A stretch of DNA of 64,000 bases from Rhododendron vialii (Eukaryota > Streptophyta > Magnoliopsida > Ericales > Ericaceae), in NCBI RefSeq assembly GCF_030253575.1, contig NC_080557.1, positions 46,018,501 through 46,082,500 of the forward strand, in the 5' to 3' direction. The notes beneath the pieces were generated by a model. It made no database searches. It was given only the letters and a program-made list of their open reading frames with translations, and was not told where the DNA came from. Made by a program: the position numbers and the translations under genes. The stretch's first letter is position 1. Each line of letters opens with the position of its first letter. This document shows, piece after piece, positions 24,381-34,973 of the stretch.

Positions 24381-24593
24381 AATCTTCGACAACTTCGATG
24401 TGATCCCACTTCATTTACAATCTTGTCTGGATTCATTGCTGATAATACAACTCAAAGACAGATCCAAACAAAACCTCTTTTAACTTCTTCTCAAAATGAC
24501 AAAAAACCATTTCGCCACTTCTCAAACAGAAAAAAAACCAAGCCACCTGCTCAAACCAAACCTCCTAGGTGTAACCCTTTCGGGTTGACTGCC

Positions 24594-24680
24594 CATGCAA
24601 CTCGAAACCTGTCTCAAAACACACCAAAACCCCAAACCCATATGTGGCAGCCCCCAACCTCCCTTACCTCTCCTATAAAA
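24594..24680 (+). promoter_or_regulatory. Seed promoter of globulin C: RY/legumin box and TATA box
   Basis: RY element CATGCA at 24594-24599 in TGCCCATGCAACTC. TATA box TATAAAA at 24674-24680, 51 bp before the ATG. ATATGTGGCAGCCC between them is shared with A and B. Homology to the other two promoters extends upstream to about 24388. Confidence 0.85.
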
Positions 24681-24730
24681 CCCCCACACTCTCCACTCCT
24701 CACTTCCCATCAGAAACCCATTTCACAGCA

Positions 24731-26989
24731 ATGGCCAAGTCCTCATTGCTCTCCGGTTTCTTCTGTTTTCTTGTTCTGTTCCACTGCTCCGTCGCTTATA
24801 GCGGGCGGCAGCAACGGGAGCAGCAGGGGCAGCGCGGGCAGCGGCAGCAAGGCGAGTGCCAGCTCAATAACCTGAATGCCCAAGAACCGCAGCACCGGAT
24901 CCAAGCTGAAGCCGGGGTGACCGAGTTCTGGGACTACAATGATGATCAGTTCCAGTGCGCCGGCGTTGCCGCTTGCCGTCATATCATCCAGCCCAGAGGC
25001 CTTTTCTTGCCCACCTACACCAACGCCCCCCATCTCATCTACATCGTCCAAGGTCCACGTTAACCTTGTATATTTTGATAATACTGCTCGGAGGATGCTG
25101 ATTTTGACGCTTCACTTTTAACGTAAAGTTTCATTCATTCACAAAGTGAAGCACCTGTGTGCACCAAAATCAATTTCCTACTGCATACCCATTTTGTAGA
25201 AAAATATCGGTCACTCATATAGTAACATTATGTACAGAGCAATGTTGTGGTGACTATATTTGTGACCATAAAGTTGAGTGCTTTGCGGGCATGTATTTGT
25301 ACAGGTAGGGGATTCCAAGGGGTGATGATGTCTGGTTGCCCCGAGACATTCCAGTCATCACAACAATCTGAAGGAGGAGGAGGACGACGCGAAGGAGCGG
25401 GTCAGAGATTCCGAGACCAGCATCAGAAGATCCGCCACTTCCGAGAGGGCGATGTTATTGCGATCCCCGCCGGAGTTGCACATTGGTGCTATAATGACGG
25501 CGACAGCGAACTCGTTGTTGTTACGGTGGAAGACCTTGGCAACAATCAAAACCAGCTTGACAACAACCCCAGGGTAACATAAAGAAATACAGCAATTGGA
25601 GAAATCAATACCGTTCTCATCAATTGTGTAAGAGGTTCATGAATGAAATGAACGGTCCAAATTCACAATACCGTATTCACAGCACTGTGAATCTAGACTA
25701 TTGATTTTCTTTCATGGACCAAATTTTATGTATCTGTCATTTTTTATTTTATAATGAATTCTAGAAGAATAGTACTCACTTTCCCAAAAATGTCGTTTGA
25801 TATTGCAGAAATTCTTCCTCGCCGGAAACCCACGACAACAAGGACAAGGACAACAGCAGCAGCAAAGAGAATTCCACCGCCGCGGGGGACGGGAGGAACA
25901 TAACTTCGGAAACGTTTTCAGCGGCTTCGACACCGAGGTCTTGGCGGAGGCATTCGGAGTGGACAGAGAGATGGCGAGGAAGCTTCAGGGGCAAGATGAC
26001 AACAGGGGCCACATCATCAGGGTGGAAGGAGATCTTCAGGTGCTCAGGCCGCCGAGGAGTCGGGAGGAACAAGAACAGCAGGAAAGAGGAAGCGAGTACC
26101 ACGCCAACGGCTTGGAAGAGACCATCTGCAGTGCCAGGCTCCACGAGAACATCAACGATCCGTCGCGCGCCGATATCTTCAACCCACGAGCCGGGCGTCT
26201 CACCACTGTCAATGGGTTCAATCTACCCATTCTCAACTTCCTCCGACTAAGTGCAGAGAGAGGAGTCCTCTACAGGGTATGACAAATCATTTGCAACTGT
26301 TCAATTTACATCGTGTATTTGATGTCACAACTACACTTAGCACACTAAGTGCCCAATCAATATGAGAGCTGATAAAGTTCTTAGGGGGCCATTTCATACG
26401 GGAATTTACCCAGCTTTAATTGGACCCGGCTTTAATTGGACCCTTGCTACTGGACAATGAAACTAGTTACTTTAGCTCCGTCGAGGTGCATGCGCATTTG
26501 TTGATCCCGACACCTTGAGTCATCAGTGACAGTTACTAAATCAACATTATTTCGGAAATGGTAAATTGTAAAAAGTATGCTACCCGAAATGTGCAGAATG
26601 CCATGATGGCACCACTGTGGAAGATCAACGCCCACGCCGTGCTCTACGCAACAAGGGGGGAAGCCCAGGTGCAGATCGTAGACCACAGAGGACAATCAGT
26701 GTTCAACGACAGGATCCGGGAGGGACAGCTAGTCGTGATCCCACAGAACTTCGTGGTGACGAAGCAGGCCGGGAACGAGGGGTTCGAGTGGGTGGCCTTC
26801 ACGACCCACGAGAACGCCATGTTCAGCACTCTGGCAGGTCGCACCTCGGCCCTGCGCGCCATGCCGGTGGACGTCTTGGCGAACGCGTACCAGATGTCGA
26901 GGGACGAGGCGAGGAGGTTGAAGTTGAGTAAGGAGGAGACCGTGATGATGGAATCAAGGTCAAGGTCCGGGAGGAGAGATGTTGCTTAA
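24731..26989 (+). CDS. 11S globulin (legumin) seed storage protein C
   Basis: Four exons (24731-25052, 25305-25573, 25809-26276, 26597-26989) in phases 1, 0 and 0 encode 483 residues. The signal peptide is [20 protein letters not shown].... The cysteines sit in [20 protein letters not shown] and EETICS. The processing site is Asn297-Gly298 (EYHAN|GLEE); the Arg-Arg found just before it in A and B is absent. The Gln-rich run after KFFLAGN is kept. It ends SGRRDVA. A poly(A) signal lies at 27059. It has the same storage role as A and B. It looks whole. Confidence 0.97.
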
Positions 26990-28824
26990 GAAGTTAACTA
27001 CTATGTGTAGTAGTGATGCGGTTTGTTCTTTTTGCTACGTACTACTACTATGGATGAGAATAAAAAGGTTTTTTTATTTTCTCTATTATGTAAGGAGAGG
27101 GTTTTCCAACTGCATGTGAATGAATAAGTGTTGTGTACATTTGGGATTTGGTGTGCTTGTTCAATTTGTGTTTGTTAAACATTTGTTTTGTTCTCAATCC
27201 GAAGGTATTTGGTACCCTTTCAAAGAATTTAGGGCCGGTTTGATTCGAGATTCTAGCGATTGAAAAATGAGGAATAAGCTAATACTAGGGGTTCATATAT
27301 TTTTTAATTCCATGCAAAAAACGGTAGAGATTATATATAACTTTATACTGTGTTTGGTTAGAATGAGATAAAGAAAAGGATAAAGTTTTGAGTAGTAGTT
27401 GTATTGGTGGATCAAAGTGGCAAGATAAGATAATCCGAAGGTTGGCTTAGTTCCGAGATTATTAAGTTTAGGGGGAGGTGAGTTCAATAGTGAACTATAG
27501 GAGGGATTATTAACCCTAATTAGTCTCAACCATAATCCAATCTCACTCTTTGTTTGTTTTTGTTTTTGTTTTGTTTTTGTCAATATTGTATATATCAATG
27601 GGAGTTAGCGATGTGTTAGTATATTACTCCCTCCGTCTCGATTTGTTTGTCCCCTTTTTGACTTTTTGAGAACGTTTGACCTCTTAAAAAATTGGCTATA
27701 ATTTTCAATTCGTAATATTTTTAATATGCAATATGGATCTTGTTTGATAGATCTCAATTAATTTTATTATACAAAATCTTCAAAATCATAAAAAATATTA
27801 TAAAATGTAAGATATAAGTATATTTTTGAAAGACACGTATTTCGACAATTGGACAAACAAATTGGAACGAAGGGAGTAGCTAACAAGGTCCAAACCAAAT
27901 TCGCCTTCCGTAGGGCTCAAACCTCCACCTCCACTATGAAAGGAATGTGAGACAACTAACTTTACTAAAAAGGATTTCTCACTCTCTGTTTGTTTACCCA
28001 TGAGGTTAGAGAACAAACACTTACAAAATGGGCCGGCGGGCCCATATATTTTCTCAATCCAAACCCATTTTCAATTCTCCCAATCAAACAGTTCCTTAAA
28101 TCCTTAGCCAACCATTAATCATCCGTAAGGCCCAAATGTGTTCTCATAGTACTATCTATTGGCATACACATAACTTTATTTTTCTAATATTTGACAAGTT
28201 CTAAAAATTAAATGGTTCCAATCATTACTGTAAACTTAAAATGGGCTATTTAAAATGGGCTACTGGTGGACCGTTTAATTTTTTCTAAACCAATCCTAGC
28301 CATGAAATGGACCCAACTGGAATTCAAACTGAAAGTGATCCGCCCCTGGAATTTGGATGTGTAAAAAATGGAGGTGTACTGGGGAGGTAGAATGGGACCG
28401 TTGAAGCATCAGCATTTCATGGCCTGTACAGAGAGAATCCAATACTGAACACTGTACGGTATTGCAGTATAACGTGGGGGGACTTGGCAATATACCAAAA
28501 TGCCCTCAGACCCTGGGCTGTACAAGGGAACATTGAGAGTCTTTAATTAAGGGCAGATTTGTCCAAATAGCTTTAAAAGCGATTGTTTCAAAGAAGACGA
28601 CGGAGAGCATGGCGACAGGTTTTGTTAAGGCTGCACTATTCACGAAGTGACACTTTAAAGTCCGACCCAAACCAAAAGACCAAACCCATCTCTATCTTTT
28701 TGTCGTTTGAAACTCAAATCTCAGATCCCAGATAAGAGTAGCAGGACAGGGGCCCTCTGCAGTGATAATGAAGGGGTAAAATTTCCGAACAGAGAAAGAT
28801 ACAGAGCTACTGTACAAGAAGGAG
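26990..28824. other. Intergenic DNA after globulin C
   Basis: This stretch holds the 3' UTR of gene C, a Stowaway MITE (separate entry) and the 5' flank of the PDF1-like gene. I see no further gene. A very short upstream frame (28768-28779, Met-Lys-Gly-stop) precedes the start of the next gene. Confidence 0.6.
27627..27876. mobile_element. Stowaway MITE (Tc1/Mariner type)
   Basis: It begins CTCCCTCCGTCTCGATTTGT and ends with the inverted counterpart (AATTGGAACGAAGGGAG), with TA on both sides (27625-27626 and 27877-27878). The start CTCCCTCCGT and the TA target are the hallmark of Stowaway. The interior includes GGATCTTGTTTGATAGATCT, common in eudicot members. It is 250 bp and non-coding. Confidence 0.95.
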
Positions 28825-30646
28825 ATGGAGATGGAGAGGTCAGCTTACTCTTGCCCACGAGTGAGTAGACTCGTTTTACTCTTTCTCTGTTGGTTTGCGG
28901 CGGCAATGGAAGCAGAGGCTAGGCCGGGTTTTCTCTACACAACCACCAGAGGAAGGTGCACCCCACAGTAAGCTCTCTCTCTCTCTCCCTCCCTAGCTAC
29001 CCAGAACGCGAATGAATCAATTTTAGACTTACATAAACAATGTGATTCATATATTTGTGGTACTGTGGAGATTGTACTGAAACTAAAAAAAAAAGCTGCA
29101 AAATCAACATATCCATGTTGGGAAAATCTACAATACACGCCCTTGAAAGGGTGTATCATGTGCACCTATTTTATGATTTATTCATAACATTTTAGTGTGT
29201 TTCGTAATTTTTGTCTTAGAATTCATAACTTTTCAGCAGTATGATTTGTAACATTTTTTTTATGATTCATAACATTTTGTAACATTTATACGATTCGTAA
29301 CTTTTTAGTGATACGATTCGTAATATTTTCCTTATAATTCATAACATTTGCGGGAATGCATATGATACACACCCAAATAAGAGGTGTGTATTGTAGTCTT
29401 GCTCTTGTGCATCCATGGCAGATCCTAAGTCACATGATGCGTGGGTGCGTGAGCGCAAAATCAACCCAATCAGACACACGAGCTCTCTTTCAAACATATT
29501 CAAAACTACTAAAATTTTCGAGAACGAAGAAGATTGAGAACGCAAGCGTAGTGCAAGAATTGAGAGCGAGACATTTTGAAGGACAATATGACTAAAACTA
29601 AGAGCAGATCTTTCTCTACCCCTTTTTCCCAGAAGGATTTCTTCGTGAAAATACAGGAAAAAAAAAAACACAAACTCCCATTTTCATGTAACCCAGAAGG
29701 ATTTCTTTGGGAAAAGAGAGGAACGAACAAGATTTGGCCTTATTTTTATTTGGGCCAAAAAAAAAAAACTGGACTGGTCGGAGATTTCCAGTTTGTGTAA
29801 TACGGGGCCCACCTCCGTTTTGGAATCGTTTAACTTCACAATTAGGTGCCTAATCGTATATCATAGTCATGACATCATGCTCTCATTTGATCCCTCAAGT
29901 GATGCAAAATAGTAACCGTTACCGTTTTATTTGATGATTGAGGCCTTTTTTTTAGGATTGATGTGCTTATTGTTTATATCAATAATCAAGTTACTCGGAC
30001 ATCGATATCCATCTAAACAAAACATATTTGTAACTAGAAAAATGAACGTTCAAACAATGACTGTCTATTTTTCTTTTATCAAATATGATTCGATCATGTA
30101 TGTGCAATCAACTTGAGTTTTTGCATGAAAGTTATGCACATCTGGTCTTACAAAATGGACGGCTCGAATTGTCAAATGAAACCATGGTAGGTCTCATTTT
30201 GCACCACATGAGGGACGAGAGGAATCTTTACATGATCTTGTTTAAGAGTACGGAATCCAACACATCTATTTGTTCTATTGTGGTTTTACTTAACGTAAAA
30301 ATTACTCAAAACACTCTGTAGGTTTTGGAGCAGCAGGAAAGAGCCATGGCCGCGGATGGTACCACAGGGATCAACAGTATCAAAGGTTTTCGGTTCAAGG
30401 GCGTTCGAGCGATACAGATACGACCTGACACTGTTAGAGGCGGCGGCAAGGAACGACGACGGGGATAATGCTTTCGCGGGGCTGGTGAAGCAGTCGACGG
30501 CTGCGCTGCTCAACTCCTACGCCAGAGATGGGTTTCCTTACACTGCTTGGGAAGTGAAGACTCTGCTTATTCAAGGTTTGGTTTCTGAAAAGGCAGCTTC
30601 ATTTCAAGCCCAGCGTTTCTCTGAGGCCAATCAGGCTTGCAATTAG
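28825..30646 (+). CDS. Small secreted protein like the C-terminal domain of PROTODERMAL FACTOR 1
   Basis: Two exons (28825-28967 and 30322-30646), joined inside a CAG codon, encode 155 residues. The N-terminus is a likely signal peptide (VSRLVLLFLCWFAAAMEAEA, cut near residue 32). The mature part starts RPGFLYTTTRGRCTPQFWSS. The rest (residues 95-155), including STAALLNSYARDGFPYTAW and QAQRFSEANQACN, resembles the C-terminal module of plant PDF1: a Cys-x-x-x-Trp-like start, then ALLNS...FPYT and ...QA..F..AN. PDF1 is an epidermal cell-wall protein; this one lacks its proline-rich part. A second in-frame Met lies two codons on. The exact function is unknown. The 1,354-bp intron contains a MITE. 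Confidence 0.8.
29128..29396. mobile_element. MITE inside the intron of the PDF1-like gene
   Basis: It begins CTACAATACACGCCC and ends GGTGTGTATTGTAG; the outer 11 bp are perfect inverted repeats and the match runs imperfectly to about 38 bp (through TGTATCATGTGCA). The centre (29180-29350) consists of degenerate copies of TTCATAACATTTT / ATTCGTAA. No clear target duplication. Non-coding. Confidence 0.75.
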
Positions 30647-31403
30647 TTAGTGGTACTGGCCCAATTGATGTGTTTTGTTCAGGGCTACTTTTGGTTTTGT
30701 GTTGTGGAATTAATACTACATCGTAACAACCAGTAAATTTTCAGTCACGGAATTATATCTCGAGATTCTAGTGCTGTTTTAGAGATTTTCACATGATTTG
30801 TGGCCAAAAGCGTAGCGAAGCGGGGCAATTTAGGTGCAAGCCCAGTTGAGTTACGTGCAGTTGAACCTTGACATGGTGGTGTTTTGATTTTGGCATTTTG
30901 GTTGCAAGGGTTTCCTCTTGTTGGAATAAATTGGGCTAGGCCGGCACAAGTACGACGCGATTGAGCTAGGCCGGCATGAGTACGACACGATTAGAAGGGA
31001 GCACGGCACGGCACAACACGACACGCTTAATAAATAGGTCAGGACGCGCTGTCCATGAAAGTGAAGCAAAATTTGAGTACCTTAATTGGTCCTTGGAAGC
31101 ACGGGTTAGTATTGTGATTACTCTATTACATTGGTGGTGAAAAGGGCAAGGCAGAGAACCAAGTAAAAACTATGCGCGGAAGTACTTTATTTTTTGTCCA
31201 AAATTGCACCTTTTTTTTTTGTTTGTTTTCTCTCGTAATAGAGTAACTTTGCGGGACAAACGGAGGAAGAGTGCCTTTGGACAAATTCTTTGGAGTCTTT
31301 TTGCTTATTTTGCAAAAAAAAAAAGAAGTCTTTTTGTAGAAGACAAGTTTTCTGGGCTAACTGATTATGCCAAGGTGTTTGCTTGTTAAAAAAAAGAGTG
31401 GTG
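30647..31403. other. Intergenic DNA after the PDF1-like gene
   Basis: This holds the 3' UTR of the PDF1-like gene, then repeat-like sequence. At about 30930 and 30962 a 32-bp unit with core CTAGGCCGGCA.GAGTACGAC is present twice. No gene is seen. Confidence 0.5.
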
Positions 31404-31544
31404 CTAGTACCATACTCATTTTCACACCCATCACTCACATGAGTGGTGGGTCTCACACACACTATACACTCTAGTGTGTCTATGGGGTTTACCACTCATG
31501 TGAGTATGGGTGTGTGTTTGAGTGTGAAAATGGATGTGGCACTA
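31404..31544. mobile_element. Small MITE
   Basis: CTAGTACCATACTCATTTTC at the left pairs with the right end (reverse complement CTAGTGCCACATCCATTTTC). A second inner palindrome, CACATGAGTGGTGGG against CCACTCATGTGAG, makes the whole 141 bp a compound hairpin. No target duplication is clear. Confidence 0.65.
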
Positions 31545-31703
31545 GAATTATCGTAAAAGATACTAGTCTTTTTGCTTGTACCGTAGCTCTTTACATCTAG
31601 GCCCCCATAAGTCTTTTTGCTTGTTCGAAAAGCCCAAAAGGCCCTTAAAAAGTTTGCCGAAAGGCTGCCAAATATTGAAGAGCAAATAGATTTGAGCATC
31701 CTT

Positions 31704-31745
31704 TGCTATCCCTTGAAGGGACAGCAGCCCCCTGAGTAGAATGTG
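31704..31745. repeat. Extra right-end copy of the foldback MITE, before the element
   Basis: These 42 bp (TGCTATCCCTTGAAGGGACA... to GTAGAATGTG) repeat the right terminus of the neighbouring element plus its target duplication (32118-32160), in direct orientation. Confidence 0.85.
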
Positions 31746-32150
31746 GACTCGGGGGGCTGCTGCCCCTTCAAGGGACAGTAGAGTGTTGTTCCGGCCCAGG
31801 GGGTCCCGCTTCGGTCTTAGTCTAACGATCGGAAACGTTCACTTCGTAGAGCTCGTCGAGTTGAACAAGTTTGCAAAAAATCAGTTTAATCGGATATCTT
31901 TAAGTGCCTGATCGGAACACATATAACTTGCCAATAATGGGTTCTAGTAGATTTGATCCAGTGTTTTGGATCCATTCTTTTCAAGACAAAAAGGTTCCGA
32001 TCAAGCACTTAAAGATATCTGATCAAACTGATTTTTTGCATGCTTGTTCAATTCGACGAGCTCTACGAAGTGAACGTTTCCGATCGTCGAACCAAGCCCT
32101 GCGCGGGGACAGCACGCTGCTGTCCCTTGAAGGGACAGCAGCCCCCCTGA
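31746..32150. mobile_element. Foldback MITE of Mutator type, copy 2
   Basis: This 405-bp relative of the 3442-3836 element has the same GGGGGGCTGCTG ends, the same arms (for example CTCGTCGAGTTGAACAAG against its inverted match) and the same centre (GATTTGATCCAGTGTTT). The 10-bp direct repeat GTAGAATGTG flanks it (31736-31745 and 32151-32160). The outer arms also carry short palindromes (CCCTTGAAGGG / CCCCTTCAAGGG). Non-coding. Confidence 0.85.
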
Positions 32151-32160
32151 GTAGAATGTG

Positions 32161-33938
32161 ATCCTATTTTAGGGCTAGTTAATTTTAAGTTGGTTTTCCA
32201 TTCAAGAATATAAGAGTTATGTCAACAGGGGACTAATCGGTCATAAATATTACTCAGAGTGAGCGAGATTTATTTAATGTAAATTCCTTCGAAATTAATA
32301 AGTTAGTCAAGACATTATAACACAACCCAAATAATCTTTCAGTTATGAGCAAATTTTAACCGTTTCCTTGACAAAATTTCCTTCTTGTTTAATCAAATTG
32401 TCACCCATTAATACCACAACACCAACATTACTTGATTCCAAATTAGGAGCAATGCCTAATCTAGTATAGGAGCAAACAAAATTTTTCCTCATGAAAGGGG
32501 AAGAAGTCTTGAAAAATCCTCCAATTATGCACAACCACCATTTTAGTCTTGAAAAGTTCCACCATCGTACTAACAACCATCTGGCCAATTTATTAAACGT
32601 CATGTCAAACATCTCGTGATGTACCGTGCCGTGTTAGAAAACTCTAGGCTTGACTAGGCCCAAGGGCAAGTTGCAAGTCATGTCATACCTGTGTCCCATG
32701 CACATCTCGAGCACATGTCATATTGGGTATTATAAAGTCTAAAAATAGAAGGAAAAAAAATAGCCAAACCTTTTTCAAAAAGGAAAAAAAAAAAAACAAA
32801 CCAACAATGAACTACATTAGTTGCAACACTACAAATTCTAAAAGGAAAACCAATATACGCATAGTTTTTATGGTTGATTAACGATGCAAATATTAACTAG
32901 TAACAGTCTGTGTAAATGAATTAGATCCTCACCTAAACGGTATACCATGTTGCAAATGTTTAAAGTTGATCAAACAAAAATGTTACTAGCATACACGACA
33001 CTCGGTACATGAAACCGCCCGTGAAAGGAAACGAATGGACCGTCCGTGAAAGGAAACGAACCATTCGATTCCTTTCACAGACGGTTTCATATAATGAATG
33101 TCATGTACCGTAATGGCGTAATACCTAATACTGGACTTGACTGTCAATCATATCAAATATTCAAACCTTATGTCGTTTAAGTTAAATAAAAAAAATGATT
33201 ACCTATAATAAAGATTATTCAAGAAACAAAGTAGTACATATTTACCCCCAACTAGATTTCACAATCCTTTTCTACCCCTCAACAAATCTGTAAATTCTAG
33301 ATTCTATGTATACATGAGTTATAGGACAAACTATGTCAAATGGATGATTACGTATATGTTACATAATCACTGGATAATCGTTGGCATTAAAAACACGATC
33401 CACATTATAAAAAAAATAAAAAAATTCGATCCACATAATCCCCACTCACAGATGTTTGGGCAAATTTTACAGTTTTCTCTTTCAAAAAACTGCCTTATCG
33501 TATCATCCAATCTTCAAATTAAGAACAACATTACTTAATTCCAAATTAAGAGCAATGCCTATTGTAGTATAGAAGAAACCAAGAGTTTTCCGAAAGAAAG
33601 TGAAGATGCGAGGTCAATTCATAGTTAATTCACCTGTATCGAAAAGTGTTACCTCAGTTCTCATACAATTCTAGCCACTTTTATTCAATTATGCGGCTGA
33701 AATTGCGTAAGAACTAATGTACAGATATTTTCGGCACAAGTGACTTGGTCCCGAAAAATTCTCCAGTTATACACACCAACCATTTTAGTCTTGAAAAATT
33801 CTCCATTCATAGTATATGGGGTACTTAAACAGGGGTTCTGTCCCCTAGTGATACTTATGTCCTCATCATTTGTGTTTTGAAGACTTAAGTCTTCATCTTG
33901 ACATTCAAATAATGCCAACAACACCCTTCATTAATATG
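32161..33938. other. AT-rich intergenic DNA with a diverged internal duplication
   Basis: No gene is supported. The stretch around 32400-32560 recurs in diverged form around 33510-33810: both contain ATTCCAAATTA.GAGCAATGC and ACCATTTTAGTCTTGAAAA. A hairpin lies at about 33006-33092, where CCGTGAAAGGAAACGAA occurs twice and then pairs with TTCCTTTCACAGACGG. Confidence 0.5.
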
Positions 33939-34168
33939 ACCTGGAGACCCTGCCAAGCAGGGGTGCTTGGTAGGGGTGCCGAGCACATCTCGGCCGCCCA
34001 AAAGTGTTTTGGACGACCCAGATGTAAATATACCGAACAGATTTAAAAAAAAAGAAAAGAAAAGGAAAAAGATGTTTCGATTCGGGCCGTTGACTCCGAA
34101 ATGAACGGTCGGATTGACCGCTCGGCACCCGCTTGGTAGGGGTGCCGCTTGGCAGGGTCCCCGGGTCC
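33939..34168. mobile_element. MULE-type MITE with 10-bp target duplication
   Basis: The ends ACCTGGAGACCCTGCCAAGC and (reverse complement of the right end) ACCCGGGGACCCTGCCAAGC are inverted repeats; further inward GGGTGCCGAGC pairs with GCTCGGCACCC. The direct repeat CATTAATATG flanks it at 33929-33938 and 34169-34178. A 9-10 bp duplication and long GC-rich ends fit a Mutator-like MITE. The family differs from the 3442/31746 pair. Confidence 0.85.
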
Positions 34169-34751
34169 CATTAATATGGATAGTACCATTTATTTATTTC
34201 TTTCAATTAAACCATTTTTAACGCACATGTTTGTTAAATACGGTCCCGAGATTAGAGCTCCCACTATTCCACGTTCAACAAACACGGGATAATTATCCCT
34301 TTCGGCTTTTCCCATCTAAAAAAGTTCAAACAACAACAAAAAAAAAAAAAAAAAAGAAGCAGAAAGGCAAAACCCTATATGGACGGAACCCAAACTCCAA
34401 TTCTGATGACGATTAAACAATGGCTCAATTTCGTAAGTTTCAATTTCTAAACCACAATCACAATCCTTGGGTTTTCTTCCGATCTCATAAATCTATTGCG
34501 ATTTCTTTTCGTTTTCTTTCAGTTACACAAGTTTATTACCCTGCTGATTTCCGGTTGTTTTCTTTCGAGATATATAGGTCTGAATTAAGGGAAAATGACG
34601 GATATGCTGAGAACATTTATTAATACTGAAAATGTTCTTGGAGGGTATTAATTATCAAACACGTCCTTGGCTGTCATTTTCCCCCAGAATTAATATACAA
34701 AAAAAAGGCCCATTACCAATTTGGTTCAAATCATAGCCCAAAGACGAGTGT
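34169..34751. other. Intergenic DNA before TIM44
   Basis: This contains a poly(A) stretch near 34338-34356. A short start-like frame at 34408-34434 (ATG to a GTAAGT donor-like site) leads nowhere that I can recognise. No gene is supported. Confidence 0.4.
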
Positions 34752-34781
34752 TGGGCCCAGCCCAAAGACAAGACTTGGGCC
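34752..34781 (+). promoter_or_regulatory. Site II elements in the TIM44 promoter
   Basis: TGGGCC occurs at 34752-34757 and 34776-34781, with AGCCCA (TGGGCT on the other strand) between them at about 34759 and GGCCCA near 34708. Clustered TGGGCY (site II) elements bind TCP factors and are common in plant nuclear genes for mitochondrial proteins, which fits TIM44. The sites are visible; their activity is inferred. Confidence 0.65.
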
Positions 34782-34973
34782 TAACCCGACAAGCAATAAT
34801 AGCGGCAAGTCGGTCCTTCGTCAAACCCTTCCAGATTTTGTAGCCCTAGCAATCTCCCCTCCTCCAAGTCTCCTATCTGTAAAAAAATTTCCTTGTTTAA
34901 TCCCATTCAAACCCAGATAAATACCTCCGCTTCAGTTCTTGGAGAAAAGAAAGATACTTTTTCTCGACTTTTG

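Noticed and set aside
24423-24875. Open frame of 150 codons over the promoter and first exon of globulin C
   Set aside because: It overlaps the promoter elements and runs out of frame with the clear globulin exon; its Pro/Ser/Thr composition comes from C-rich sequence.
30930-30995. Two 32-bp units with CTAGGCCGGCA, considered as the end of a named element
   Set aside because: No inverted partner or target duplication found; left as a short repeat inside the intergenic entry.
33001-33095. Hairpin with CCGTGAAAGGAAACGAA, considered as a MITE or microRNA precursor
   Set aside because: Only about 35 bp of stem with an adjacent direct copy; no target duplication and no star-like strand pattern can be judged by eye.
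34408-34434. Possible first exon (ATG to a GTAAGT donor) upstream of TIM44
   Set aside because: No following exon with matching phase and no recognisable product; TIM44 has its own start at 34974.
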